Below, in pieces: positions 36,553 through 45,158 of a DNA stretch of 64,000 bases. This DNA is from Alphaproteobacteria bacterium SO-S41 (lineage in GTDB: Bacteria; Pseudomonadota; Alphaproteobacteria; Micropepsales; Micropepsaceae). The notes beneath the pieces are model-generated. The model saw only the letters and a program-made list of their open reading frames with translations, made no database searches and was not told the origin of the DNA. The position numbers were made by a program, and so were the translations under genes. The DNA lies in contig AP024629.1 in the NCBI GenBank assembly GCA_019670725.1, positions 1,054,001 through 1,118,000 of the forward strand. The letters are read 5' to 3'. Position 1 is the first letter of the stretch, and each line of letters starts with the position of its first letter.

Positions 36553-37118
36553 ATCTGCAAGTCCTTCGGCAAGGCGCCGGCCTGCTGCAGCGCCTGGATG
36601 ATGGCGCGCACGACCCGGTCATGGGGGCCGTCGCGGCTTTCGACGGTCAGGTCCGCCTCGGCATAGATCGGATAGCGCTCGGCGATCAGGCGCTCCATCG
36701 TGGCCCGAGGATCGGCGGTTTTCAGCAAGGGCCGGTTTCCCTTGCGTCCCACCCGGTCCATCAAAAGATTGAGATCGGCCTTCAGCCAGACGGAGACGCC
36801 CCGCGCCTTGATCGCCTCGCGGGTGCGCGGGTCCATGAAGGCGCCGCCGCCGGTCGCGAGAACCAGGCGCGGGCCTTCCAGCAGCCGGGCGATGACCCGG
36901 CGCTCACCGTCGCGGAAGGCGGACTCGCCGAAACGCGCGAAGATTTCGGAAACGGAACAGCCCGCCGCCTCCTCGATGGCATGGTCGGCATCGGTGAAAT
37001 GCAGGCGCAGCAGGGCGGCCAGACGGCGTCCCACCGTCGTCTTGCCGACGCCCATCAGACCGACCAGCACAATCGTGCGTTCGGCGAGGGGCAAATCCTC
37101 GGTTTCTGCCGCTTCCAT
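36549..37118 (-). CDS. aroK: Shikimate kinase
   Basis: 189 residues from MEAAETED; the longer frame to 37166 is possible but family members begin near here. P-loop GLMGVGKT (20-27), the shikimate-binding DADH and GGGAFMD motifs, and the RNRPLL-like lid region (KGNRPLLK). It phosphorylates shikimate in aromatic amino acid synthesis, upstream of chorismate. First gene of the aroK-aroB unit, divergent from the small membrane protein/XerD genes as in related genomes. Confidence 0.95.
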   Translation of the reverse strand: MEAAETEDLPLAERTIVLVGLMGVGKTTVGRRLAALLRLHFTDADHAIEEAAGCSVSEIFARFGESAFRDGERRVIARLLEGPRLVLATGGGAFMDPRTREAIKARGVSVWLKADLNLLMDRVGRKGNRPLLKTADPRATMERLIAERYPIYAEADLTVESRDGPHDRVVRAIIQALQQAGALPKDLQI

Positions 37119-37172
37119 CGGAAATGTCCGTAGCGCAGGCGGGCCCTGTTCGCAAAGCCGCCTCAATCGGGC

Positions 37173-37198
37173 GTCAACCTTTCCACGTCAGGGTTGAC
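37173..37198. promoter_or_regulatory. Back-to-back TTGAC elements between aroK and the xerD-side genes
   Basis: GTCAACC (37173-37179) and GGTTGAC (37192-37198) form an inverted repeat with a 12-base spacer. Each arm gives a TTGAC -35-like box reading outward, one toward aroK and one toward 37261. Matching -10 boxes are not clear, so this is tentative. Confidence 0.4.
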
Positions 37199-37260
37199 CC
37201 TTGCGGGGCGAAGGGCCCATTCCCAAAGGACGAACCGAATCGCATTCCAGGGTCGAACCT

Positions 37261-37404
37261 ATGTCGCGCGGCGCCGTTTTCCTGATTGGTCTGGTTGTTC
37301 TGCTCGGTGCGGGGTTTGTCGGTCTGGTGATGCTGGCCAATTCGTCCGAGCCCCCGCAGCGCCAGGTGGAGCAGACGATCCCAGATGAGAAGCTTCCGAA
37401 ATAG
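37261..37404 (+). CDS. 47-residue single-span membrane protein
   Basis: MSRGAVFLIGLVVLLGAGFV starts a single membrane span (about residues 6-26), followed by a short polar tail rich in Pro, Gln and Glu. The coding sequence overlaps the next gene by 20 bases, implying coupled translation with the alanine-rich secreted protein. I do not recognise a family; the overlap and conserved-looking codon use support it as real. Confidence 0.6.
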   Translation: MSRGAVFLIGLVVLLGAGFVGLVMLANSSEPPQRQVEQTIPDEKLPK

Positions 37405-39349
37405 GCTCCTCGCCGCCGGTGCCGCGGCCGCGCTGGCCGGCGCCGCCGCCGCGCAGGATGGCAGCGGCATTCCCCGTGACCCCTCGCAGACCTATACCGC
37501 CCCCACGGCGCCGACCCGCGGTGGCTCCATCGCCGTTCCGCTGCCGCCCTCCGGCACGATCGGCAATCCCACCGGGCCCGATTCGGCTGACACGATCCTG
37601 CCGTCCGACACGCCCGTCGCCGGTCAGCCCGGCGATTTCGCGAATCCCTCCGACGGTGCGGTCGATCCCTCGCAACCCTCCATTCTCGATACCTCCCGCG
37701 AGGCCGCGCCGACCGATCTGCCTTATGGCGAGGTCGCGACGCCGCTCTCGCGCCGGCAGCTCGAAGAACAGAATCACGACATGATGCCGACGACCGTCGA
37801 GGTCGAGGACCTCGGCACGGTCGATCCGTCGGAGAAGGGCACGCTGGACGAAGCCGAGGGCAGTCTCGGCGGCGATCTCTGGGGCGAGTCGGACTATCCG
37901 ACGATCGCCGAACTGCTGGAGGAGATGCCGGTCGCGACCGCCTCGCCGGCGATGAACGGGCTGGTCCGCCGCGTGCTGCTCACCGGCGCAAAGCCCAAGG
38001 ACGCCAACAAGTCCGGCGCGACCCTCTTTGACATCCGCACGACGCGCCTCGCGGAAGCCGGACTAATTACCGACCTCGTTCAACTGCTCGACGCCTCCGG
38101 CAGCGCCAAGATCGGCGATCCCGCGGCGCGGTCGTCGGCGCTTCTCCTCGCGGGGCGTGAGACCGAGGCCTGCGGCGCGTCCGACGACACCGATGCCGGC
38201 GACGGCCCGGCGCTGCAACTGCGCGCCTTCTGCCGTCTCGTCGCGGGCGATGCCGCCGCGGCCTCGCTCAGCGCCGATCTGGCGCGGGTGAAGGGTGTCG
38301 ATGATCCCGCCTTCTTCGCGCTGATCGCCCATCTCGCCGACGGCGCACCGCTCGATCCCGCTGCCGTCAAGGCTTTGACGCCCGTGACGCTGGCGCTGGC
38401 GCGCAAGGCCAAGGCGCCGCTCACCGAGGCCGCGCTCGACGGCGCGGCGCTCGGCGTTGCCGCGGCGCTCGCGACCGACAAGGCGACGCCGTCCGCCCTT
38501 CGGCTCGCCGCGGCCGAACGCGCCGCTGCCGAAGGCGCCATCGACGCCGCCGCACTGCTCGACATCTTCCAGGCCGTCAAATTCAAGGCCGCCGATTTCG
38601 CCGCGCTCGCCAAGGCGACAGGCGCCCAGGGCGGCGCGCTGCAGGTCCAGAACGTGATCCGCACCGAAGGGCTCGAGCCGCGCGCGAAAGCCATCGGCGC
38701 GGCGCTCGCCTTCGCGGAATCACGCGGCCTCGCGGCGCTGTATTCGAACCTGCTGGCGCGTGCCGCGTGGGAGACGCCGCCATCGGCTGCGCTCGCGGCC
38801 TATGCCGACGATGTGACGCGCGTCCTGCTCGCCTCGGGCCGCGGTGACCGTGTCGCCGATTGGCTCAACCTCGGCAACGCATTGGCCGGCGCCTTGCGCG
38901 ACGAGCTGACCGTGCGCCTCGCCCTCGCGATTCCCTCGCGCGACCGCGCTGCGGCCGCCGCCGAACCGCTCGCTCGGCTGGCGCGTGCCAGCGGCGGCGA
39001 CGAGGCGCTGGCTGCACGGACGCTGATCTATGCCGGTGCGCTGGACGCGCTCGGCTATGACATTCCAGCGGAGGCGCAGAGCCTGCTGCAGTCCTCCCCG
39101 CTGATCGCCGGTCCTGCGGCGGGCGGTGTCGAAACCGCCGAACTCGTCGACGCCGCGCAGGCCAAGCGTAAGGGGGAAACCATCCTGCGCGCCCTCATCC
39201 TGATCGGTCGCGGCGGCCCCGCCCAGGCCCATCCGACCGCGGTCATCGAGGCGGTCGGCGCGCTCTCCGGTGTCGGCCTCGCCAACGAGGCGGTGGCTCT
39301 CGCGCTTGAAGCGGCGCTCGCCCGGCCACGCACGGCGGGCGGCGGCTAG
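37385..39349 (+). CDS. Long alanine-rich exported protein upstream of xerD
   Basis: 654 residues: signal peptide (LLAAGAAAALAGAAAAQ), a low-complexity region rich in Pro, Thr, Ser and Asp (about 25-170), and a ~450-residue helical region very rich in Ala, Leu and Asp, probably a TPR-like or HEAT-like solenoid. The pattern of short helices ending in Pro/Gly supports a repeat scaffold. Similar proteins upstream of xerD in other alphaproteobacteria are uncharacterised. It overlaps the small membrane protein by 20 bases and XerD by one (TAGTG). Confidence 0.75.
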   Translation: MRSFRNRLLAAGAAAALAGAAAAQDGSGIPRDPSQTYTAPTAPTRGGSIAVPLPPSGTIGNPTGPDSADTILPSDTPVAGQPGDFANPSDGAVDPSQPSILDTSREAAPTDLPYGEVATPLSRRQLEEQNHDMMPTTVEVEDLGTVDPSEKGTLDEAEGSLGGDLWGESDYPTIAELLEEMPVATASPAMNGLVRRVLLTGAKPKDANKSGATLFDIRTTRLAEAGLITDLVQLLDASGSAKIGDPAARSSALLLAGRETEACGASDDTDAGDGPALQLRAFCRLVAGDAAAASLSADLARVKGVDDPAFFALIAHLADGAPLDPAAVKALTPVTLALARKAKAPLTEAALDGAALGVAAALATDKATPSALRLAAAERAAAEGAIDAAALLDIFQAVKFKAADFAALAKATGAQGGALQVQNVIRTEGLEPRAKAIGAALAFAESRGLAALYSNLLARAAWETPPSAALAAYADDVTRVLLASGRGDRVADWLNLGNALAGALRDELTVRLALAIPSRDRAAAAAEPLARLARASGGDEALAARTLIYAGALDALGYDIPAEAQSLLQSSPLIAGPAAGGVETAELVDAAQAKRKGETILRALILIGRGGPAQAHPTAVIEAVGALSGVGLANEAVALALEAALARPRTAGGG

Positions 39350-40308
39350 TGGGCCGTCCCCGCGCCGCCGCACCGCAAGGCCTCGCCGGCCTGCATCATC
39401 TCGAAACCTTCCTCGAAATGCTCAGCGCCGAACGGGGCGCGGCGAAGAACACGCTCGACGCCTATCGCCGCGATCTCCTCGATCTCGCGGGATTTCTGAA
39501 GCGGCGCGGGCGGATGCTGACCGATGCCGCGGAGGGCGATCTCACGGCCTATCTCGCCCAGATGGAGCAGGCCGGCATGGCGCGCACGACAGCGCAGCGC
39601 CGCCTCTCCGCGATCAAGCAGTTCTGCAAATTCCTCTTGGCCGACAACGTCCGCACCGACGATCCGTCCTCGACGCTGGATGCGCCCAAGCGCGCGCGGC
39701 CGCTGCCCAAGATCGTCGCCGAAGACGATGTCGGCCGGCTCCTCGCCTTCGCGCGCGCCGATACCAGCCCCAGGGGCCTCCGCTTCCGGGCGCAGCTTGA
39801 ACTCGCCTGCGGCTCGGGCCTGCGGGTCAGCGAACTCGTCGGCCTGCCGCTCAGCGCCGCGCCGCGCACAGGGCGCATGCTCTTCGTACGCGGCAAGGGC
39901 GACAAGGAACGCATGGTGCCAATGAGCGCCGAAGCGCGCCTCGCGCTCGACGACTGGCTCGCCGCCCGGCCGCTCCTGCTCAAGCAGGGTCCGAACGGTC
40001 GTCCCATTGAATCACGCTTTCTCTTTCCTTCATCGGCGAAGCTTGGCCATCGCACGCGCCAGCAATTCGCCCTCGATCTGAAGGATGCCGCGTTACAGGC
40101 CGGGCTCGACCCTACGCGCCTTTCTCCCCATGCGCTGCGCCACGCCTTCGCAACCCACCTGCTCAGCAGGGGCGCCGACCTCCGCAGCCTGCAGACCATG
40201 CTCGGCCATGCCGACATCGCGACGACGCAGATCTACACCCATGTCGTAGAAGACCGCCTGCGCGACACGGTGGAGCAAGCGCATCCGCTGGCGCGTCGCC
40301 GCGCCTGA
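39349..40308 (+). CDS. xerD: Tyrosine recombinase XerD
   Basis: 319 residues with the SAM-like N-terminal arm-binding domain (HLETFLEMLSAERG...) and a complete catalytic domain: Arg159, Lys183, His261, Arg264, His287 and nucleophile Tyr296 (HALRHAFATHLL, GHADIATTQIYTH). With XerC it resolves chromosome dimers at dif under FtsK control. Starts with GTG overlapping the stop of the preceding gene by one base. Position next to divergent aroK-aroB is the conserved housekeeping location, so this is not a mobile-element integrase. Confidence 0.93.
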   Translation: MGRPRAAAPQGLAGLHHLETFLEMLSAERGAAKNTLDAYRRDLLDLAGFLKRRGRMLTDAAEGDLTAYLAQMEQAGMARTTAQRRLSAIKQFCKFLLADNVRTDDPSSTLDAPKRARPLPKIVAEDDVGRLLAFARADTSPRGLRFRAQLELACGSGLRVSELVGLPLSAAPRTGRMLFVRGKGDKERMVPMSAEARLALDDWLAARPLLLKQGPNGRPIESRFLFPSSAKLGHRTRQQFALDLKDAALQAGLDPTRLSPHALRHAFATHLLSRGADLRSLQTMLGHADIATTQIYTHVVEDRLRDTVEQAHPLARRRA

Positions 40309-40311
40309 CGC

Positions 40312-41088
40312 CTACTCGCCTTCCGGCATCGGCGATTCCACGTCGATGCTGGCGCAGGTCGTGCAGTAATTGCCTTCCGCCTTGATGCTGAATTCCAACG
40401 ACTCGACATAGCCGGGGCTCTTGCGGTCCCAGTTGTTCTTGAAGCGCAGCGTCTGCGCCTTCTTGCCGGGCGGGGAGTAGGTGCCGGTGATAATGTAGCG
40501 GCCGGTCGGGATGTCCAGGATCTTGCCGTAGGCCTCCGTGCCGGCCTCGCCGCCCTGGCGCACGATGGTCTGGCCCGTGCTGCCGTCGATCAGCGGCCCG
40601 ACGGGGGTCAGTGTGTAGGTCAGGTTCTCGGTGTCCTCGACATACATATTGTCGGTGGAGACGTTGACATAGAGATAGGCGCCATAGGTTCCCATGCCCG
40701 GCGACGGCTTCTTGCCGGTCAGCTCCCAGATGAAGTTTCTGACCGCGCCGTCCTCGGCGTCGAAGGAATCGGTTGTGTCGGGCTTCAGCTCGATCTTGAA
40801 GGTCTGCCCGTCATACTCTTTCTCTAGCGTCGCCAGCGCGCGATAGGCGCCGAAGGCGAGACGCGCGCGATAGGTGCCGTCCGCCTTGGTCGTCACCTGC
40901 ATGTTGTTGTCGCCGATGCCGTCGATGAACATCTGCACGCCGCCAAGGGGATTGCCGGCCTTGTCCGTGACCTTGCCGAAGACAAAGCCTTTTTCGGCCT
41001 GCTCCTGGATCGCCGGCATCTGGGCCAGCGCGGTCGTTCCGCTCAGCGCGGCGGCGAAGGCCAGAGCAATCAGGTTCAGCTTCGCCAT
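40312..41088 (-). CDS. Exported protein with carboxypeptidase-regulatory-like domain
   Basis: 258 residues: signal peptide ending TTALA, then GKVTDKAGNPLGGVQMFIDG and ADGTYRARLAFGAYRALATLE, the prealbumin-like carboxypeptidase regulatory fold (about residues 35-105), followed by a beta-rich region and a C-terminal CTTC motif (residues near 245) that may form a redox or metal site. Function unknown. Convergent with XerD, 3 bp apart. Upstream 174 bp to the FHA-protease gene forms a divergent promoter region. Confidence 0.8.
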   Translation of the reverse strand: MAKLNLIALAFAAALSGTTALAQMPAIQEQAEKGFVFGKVTDKAGNPLGGVQMFIDGIGDNNMQVTTKADGTYRARLAFGAYRALATLEKEYDGQTFKIELKPDTTDSFDAEDGAVRNFIWELTGKKPSPGMGTYGAYLYVNVSTDNMYVEDTENLTYTLTPVGPLIDGSTGQTIVRQGGEAGTEAYGKILDIPTGRYIITGTYSPPGKKAQTLRFKNNWDRKSPGYVESLEFSIKAEGNYCTTCASIDVESPMPEGE

Positions 41089-41262
41089 CGGCGTCTCTCC
41101 AGTCGGTCGTCAGAAAAAGTCTGCGGTTGGTTCCTAGAGACAGAATTTAACGCCGTCATTGGCGGTCGTCACCAAATCGCGCTCCCGCTTGCAACCCCCC
41201 TATTTGGGCGCTGGCGCCGTTCTGCGGTCGTGCTGATCTCGCGCTCTACAGGGGGAAATCCG

Positions 41263-43053
41263 ATGGGTCTGCTGATCAAACATGTCTCCGCGCCTTATGC
41301 GGGACGCGAAATCGTGATCGCCGACGATGCGCACGAGGTCCGGTTCGGCCGCGATCCCGGCGCCGAGGTCGGCTTTCCCGCGGAGCTCGATATCGTCGGT
41401 CGCGACCACTTCCGCTTGCGCCGCGAGGTCGGTACCTGGAAATTCGTCATCGCCAAGCAGCGTCCGGTCTTCTCCGGCGGCCGGGCGCTCCTCGACGGCG
41501 AGGAACTCGACCAGGCGATGGAGCTTCAGCTCTCCAGCTCCGGCGGGCCGCGCCTCAGGGTCGAGCCGCGGGCCGGTGCCGCCGGCAATATTCCCAAGAC
41601 CCGCATTCTCGCGGGGGGCGAGGATATCGGCGATGTCGTCGCCGCCTCGCGCGCCGGTGGCCGGCGTCTCGCGTTCTGGCTCGGCGGCGTGACGCTGGCC
41701 GTCGCCGCGATCGCGGCCGCCTATGTCTTCCTCAGCCGCGATCTCACCGCCGTCGCCGGCCGGATCCCGACAATCGAACAGCAGGTCGCGGCCGTTACGG
41801 CCAGTGCCGACAAGCAATTCGATGCCGCCAAAATCCTCGGCAAGGTCAGCACCGCGGTCTATGAGGTGGCATTGAAAGGTCCAACGGGTGCGTTCATGTC
41901 GATCGGCACGGCATCGGTCGTCCGCATGCCCGATGGCACGTTGGCACTCGCAACAAACGCCCATATCTCCGAGCCCGTGCTCGACTACCTCGCCCATCCC
42001 GAATACGGCCAGGAAGTCTGGGTGGTGCAACCCAAGGGGCCTGACTATCCCAAGTTCAAGGTCATCGGCGCGAAGACCCACCCTGCCTATGTGGAATTCG
42101 GGAATTGGGTCGCACGCATGGAGGCCTTGCACGACGAGGCGCGGGTGCGTGAGGTCAAGTTCCTGCCGATCGGCTACGATGTCGGCCTGCTCTTCGTCGC
42201 TGAGCCCGACAAGCTCGGCGACCCACTCGAGATCGCCGCGCCCGACGCGCTTGTGGCGCTTGAGGCCGGGACGCCTCTGGTGATGACCGGCTATCCGGTC
42301 GGCGACGTTGCCGGCACCGATGTCCTGAGGCCCGAGCCGACCTCGCATACCGGCAACATCACGGCGATGACGACCTTCTACCTGTTCCACGGCGATCCCA
42401 GTGAGAACCTCCTCATTCAGCATTCTCTGCCGACTGCTGCCGGCGCGTCGGGCAGTCCAATGTTCAATGCCGCAGGCAAGCTCGTCGCGCTGCACGATGC
42501 GACGAACAGCGATGCGATGTATTCGATGATCAATTACGGTCAGCGCATCGACCTGCTGCTGGAGCTCATGGACGGCAGCGCAGAGGCGAAGATGCCGGCC
42601 TATCGCCGCGAGTGGGCCGGCGTCGAGGACCGCCTTGCCAAGACCGACCCCAATCAGATCCTCGACGATCTCGTCAGCGATTTCGGCATTCAGGTCGGTG
42701 CCGCCGCCACCGAAGTCCAGCGCCTGACGCTGACGATGGACGGCACGACACCCGACGGCCCCAACAGCCGTGCCGCGACGTTCATGCTCGATCTCGATCC
42801 TGGCGCCGCCTATCTTCTCGTCGCCTATTCGCCCGACGCGCGGCCGCTCTCGTCGACGGCCTTCGCCGGCGATCAGCCGATCGCCGGCAGCGTCGGCGGC
42901 TTTGCCGTGACCTCGCTGAAGATCGGCAATCACGACGGCGCCTATCCGCATGTGATGATCGGCGTGCTCGACCAGACCTCGCTCGGCGCGACGGCGGTGA
43001 CACCGGGCGCCCTCAAGGTGCTCGTCTACAAGGCCGTCTACCCGCCGGCCTAG
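41263..43053 (+). CDS. FHA domain-transmembrane-trypsin-like serine protease
   Basis: 596 residues in three parts. Residues 1-105 form an FHA-like domain (VRFGRDPG 27-33, IVGRDHFRLRRE near 45-54), which reads phosphothreonine in the cytoplasm. One span follows at about 136-158 (FWLGGVTLAVAAIAAAYVFL). Outside the membrane is a chymotrypsin-fold protease with His234 (TNAHISEP), Asp306 (GYDVGLLF) and Ser396 (GASGSP), then a beta-rich C-terminal domain. GGGGGA six bases upstream sets the ATG. Such a layout could couple cytoplasmic phosphorylation to periplasmic proteolysis; the Ser/Thr kinase at 52.3-54.7 kb is a conceivable partner. Confidence 0.82.
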   Translation: MGLLIKHVSAPYAGREIVIADDAHEVRFGRDPGAEVGFPAELDIVGRDHFRLRREVGTWKFVIAKQRPVFSGGRALLDGEELDQAMELQLSSSGGPRLRVEPRAGAAGNIPKTRILAGGEDIGDVVAASRAGGRRLAFWLGGVTLAVAAIAAAYVFLSRDLTAVAGRIPTIEQQVAAVTASADKQFDAAKILGKVSTAVYEVALKGPTGAFMSIGTASVVRMPDGTLALATNAHISEPVLDYLAHPEYGQEVWVVQPKGPDYPKFKVIGAKTHPAYVEFGNWVARMEALHDEARVREVKFLPIGYDVGLLFVAEPDKLGDPLEIAAPDALVALEAGTPLVMTGYPVGDVAGTDVLRPEPTSHTGNITAMTTFYLFHGDPSENLLIQHSLPTAAGASGSPMFNAAGKLVALHDATNSDAMYSMINYGQRIDLLLELMDGSAEAKMPAYRREWAGVEDRLAKTDPNQILDDLVSDFGIQVGAAATEVQRLTLTMDGTTPDGPNSRAATFMLDLDPGAAYLLVAYSPDARPLSSTAFAGDQPIAGSVGGFAVTSLKIGNHDGAYPHVMIGVLDQTSLGATAVTPGALKVLVYKAVYPPA

Positions 43054-43814
43054 GCGGGAAGGCGATTGAGGAAATCCGTCACCGCCGCGTTGAACGCTTC
43101 CGGCCGGTCGATATTCGCGGCATGGCCGGCACCGTCGATGACCACTTTCTCGGCGCCCGGAATCTTCGCCGCCATATAGTCGGTCGCAGCGAGGAACGGC
43201 TTGTCCTCGCTGCCCACCAGCACCAGCGAGGGCACCGCGACCGATGGCAGCGAGGCCAACACGTCGCCATTGCGCTGGCTCAGCATGCCGCGCGCTGCCT
43301 TGGCGAGGCCCACGGCCGACCGATGCGTGCTCGTCCGCATTTCCGGGCTCGCGCGCTCCAGCCGCGCCAGGCCGTTCGTCTCGAAATCCTCGGCGGTCTT
43401 CAGCGCATTGGCGTTCCAGGCGTCCCGCGCCTCGTCCTTGCGGAACCCTGGACCGGTATCGATGATGAGGAGCGCCCTGACCCGCTCGGGATACACGCGG
43501 TTGAAGGCCAGCGACATATAGCCGCCCAGCGACAGACCGCCGACGATCGCGCGCTTGGCGTCCACCTCGTCCAACAACGCCGCCATGTCGGCGACCGTCG
43601 CGACCTCGCTATAGGCGCTTTGATCCTCGGGATAGTCGGATTGCCCATGCCCGCGCATGTCCCATAGGACCAGCGTGTGATCCTTCGCCAGCGCCTCGAT
43701 CTGTCCGCGCCACATCTGGGAGGTTGCGGAATAGCCGTGGGTGAGCAGCAGGACGGGGCCGGATCCATGCACCTCGTAATAAAGGTCGACGCCGTCGCGA
43801 TTGAGTTTTGCCAT
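43050..43814 (-). CDS. Alpha/beta hydrolase
   Basis: 254 residues of the alpha/beta-hydrolase fold with oxyanion HGYS (26-29), nucleophile elbow GLSLGG, and C-terminal GAGHAAN catalytic His. The family includes epoxide hydrolases, lipases and haloperoxidase-like enzymes; no substrate can be assigned. Its stop shares CTAG (43050-43053) with the FHA-protease stop on the other strand. Divergent from the secreted-protein gene at 43938. Confidence 0.9.
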   Translation of the reverse strand: MAKLNRDGVDLYYEVHGSGPVLLLTHGYSATSQMWRGQIEALAKDHTLVLWDMRGHGQSDYPEDQSAYSEVATVADMAALLDEVDAKRAIVGGLSLGGYMSLAFNRVYPERVRALLIIDTGPGFRKDEARDAWNANALKTAEDFETNGLARLERASPEMRTSTHRSAVGLAKAARGMLSQRNGDVLASLPSVAVPSLVLVGSEDKPFLAATDYMAAKIPGAEKVVIDGAGHAANIDRPEAFNAAVTDFLNRLPA

Positions 43815-43937
43815 GGGTTGCTCCCAGGTCGGATGCGTTAAGCTCCCATCATGGCAGCGTCGCGCTGTCAGGCAAGGTGGTCACAGCGCTGCCGCAAAGC
43901 ACGGGCTAAGCTTGAGGCCCCGCAGGGAGAAACGACC

Positions 43938-45158
43938 ATGCGCACCCTAATCGGCCTCACGATCTGTCTCGCGCTGGCCAGCACCGCGACGGCCGGGCCT
44001 GCCGCCGACAAGGCGGCCGAACACCTCTATGCCGGCACCCTGGCTGCGGGGGAGGCGGAGCTGCAATCGCTGTCGGCTGCCTCGCCGGACAATGTCGAGG
44101 CTATTGCCGGCCTTGGCGCGATCCAGTTCACCCGCGCCATCGAACGCTTCGCCCAGGACATGTATCGCCACGGCCTGCAGCCCGGCGGCGGCGCCTACGG
44201 CCCGCTGCTGCGCCTGCCCATCCCGGTCAATCCTGCGCCGGAGAAGCTGACCTATGAAGAGCTGCGCGCCATTTTCGAACATCTCAGCACCGATCTCGAC
44301 CTCGCCGAGGTGACGCTCTCGCGTGTCGGTGAGCGCGCGGTGAAGCTGCCGCTGGCGACCGGTCGCATCCGCATCGACGTCAACGGCGACGGCAAGGCCG
44401 ACGAGACCGAACAGCTCATCGCACTCGCCTTCGGCGACAGCGCGCCCACCGAGTTCAAGGCGCAGAATGAAAGCTTCGTCGTCGCCTTCGACACCGCCGA
44501 CATCTACTGGCTGCGCGGCTATTCCAATCTGCTCGCCTCGGTTGCCGATTTCTGGCTCGCCTTCGACTTCCGCGAGACCTTCGATCTCACCTTCCACGTC
44601 ATCTTCCCGAAGGCGGGTCTTCCGAACAGCGCGACGCTCACCACCGGCAGCCAGATCGCGGGCATGGAAGCGGACAGCATCGCCGACTTCATCGCGCTCA
44701 TTCACCTCATCGACTGGCCGGTTGCCGATCGGGCGCGGCTGACGGGGCTCGCAAGCCGCGGCCTCGCGATCATCGATCTCAACCGCAAGACCTGGGCCTC
44801 CGCGATGGCCGAGACCGACGACGACCGCGAATGGCTCCCGGCGCCCGGCCAGAAGTCGGGCGTGATGGCCGGCATGGAGGTGACCAAGGAGCGCATCGAT
44901 GCGTGGCTCGGCGCGCTCGGCGAAGCTGAAGCCGTCCTTAACGGCACCAAACTGGTCGGCCACTGGCGCTTCGCCAAGGGCTTCAACCTGAAGCGCGTAC
45001 TGGCCGAGATGGACCATTTCGACCTGGTCCTCTGGGTCACCGGCCACGCCGCGCTGCCCTATCTCGAAGACGGCACCATCGCCGATGGCGCCGCCTTCCA
45101 GCAGGCCGACCGCGTCTTCAGCGGCGACCTTCTGACCTATGCCTTCTGGTTCAACTGA
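43938..45158 (+). CDS. Exported protein with an EF-hand-like loop
   Basis: 406 residues with a signal peptide (ICLALASTATAG). A canonical calcium-loop spacing DVNGDGKADETE occurs at 147-158, with Ala instead of a bulky residue at loop position 8. The rest is helical, with TFHVIFPKAGLPNS and HFDLVLWVTGHAALPY blocks; helical repeats at the N terminus resemble TPR. GGGAGA precedes the ATG at 43938; the frame upstream of it is discarded. The 3' end overlaps the convergent enoyl-CoA hydratase gene by 22 bases. Function unknown. Confidence 0.75.
   Translation: MRTLIGLTICLALASTATAGPAADKAAEHLYAGTLAAGEAELQSLSAASPDNVEAIAGLGAIQFTRAIERFAQDMYRHGLQPGGGAYGPLLRLPIPVNPAPEKLTYEELRAIFEHLSTDLDLAEVTLSRVGERAVKLPLATGRIRIDVNGDGKADETEQLIALAFGDSAPTEFKAQNESFVVAFDTADIYWLRGYSNLLASVADFWLAFDFRETFDLTFHVIFPKAGLPNSATLTTGSQIAGMEADSIADFIALIHLIDWPVADRARLTGLASRGLAIIDLNRKTWASAMAETDDDREWLPAPGQKSGVMAGMEVTKERIDAWLGALGEAEAVLNGTKLVGHWRFAKGFNLKRVLAEMDHFDLVLWVTGHAALPYLEDGTIADGAAFQQADRVFSGDLLTYAFWFN

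Noticed and set aside
39349-40308. Mobile-element integrase
   Set aside because: Housekeeping XerD features and conserved aroK/aroB neighbourhood; no attachment sites or cargo seen.
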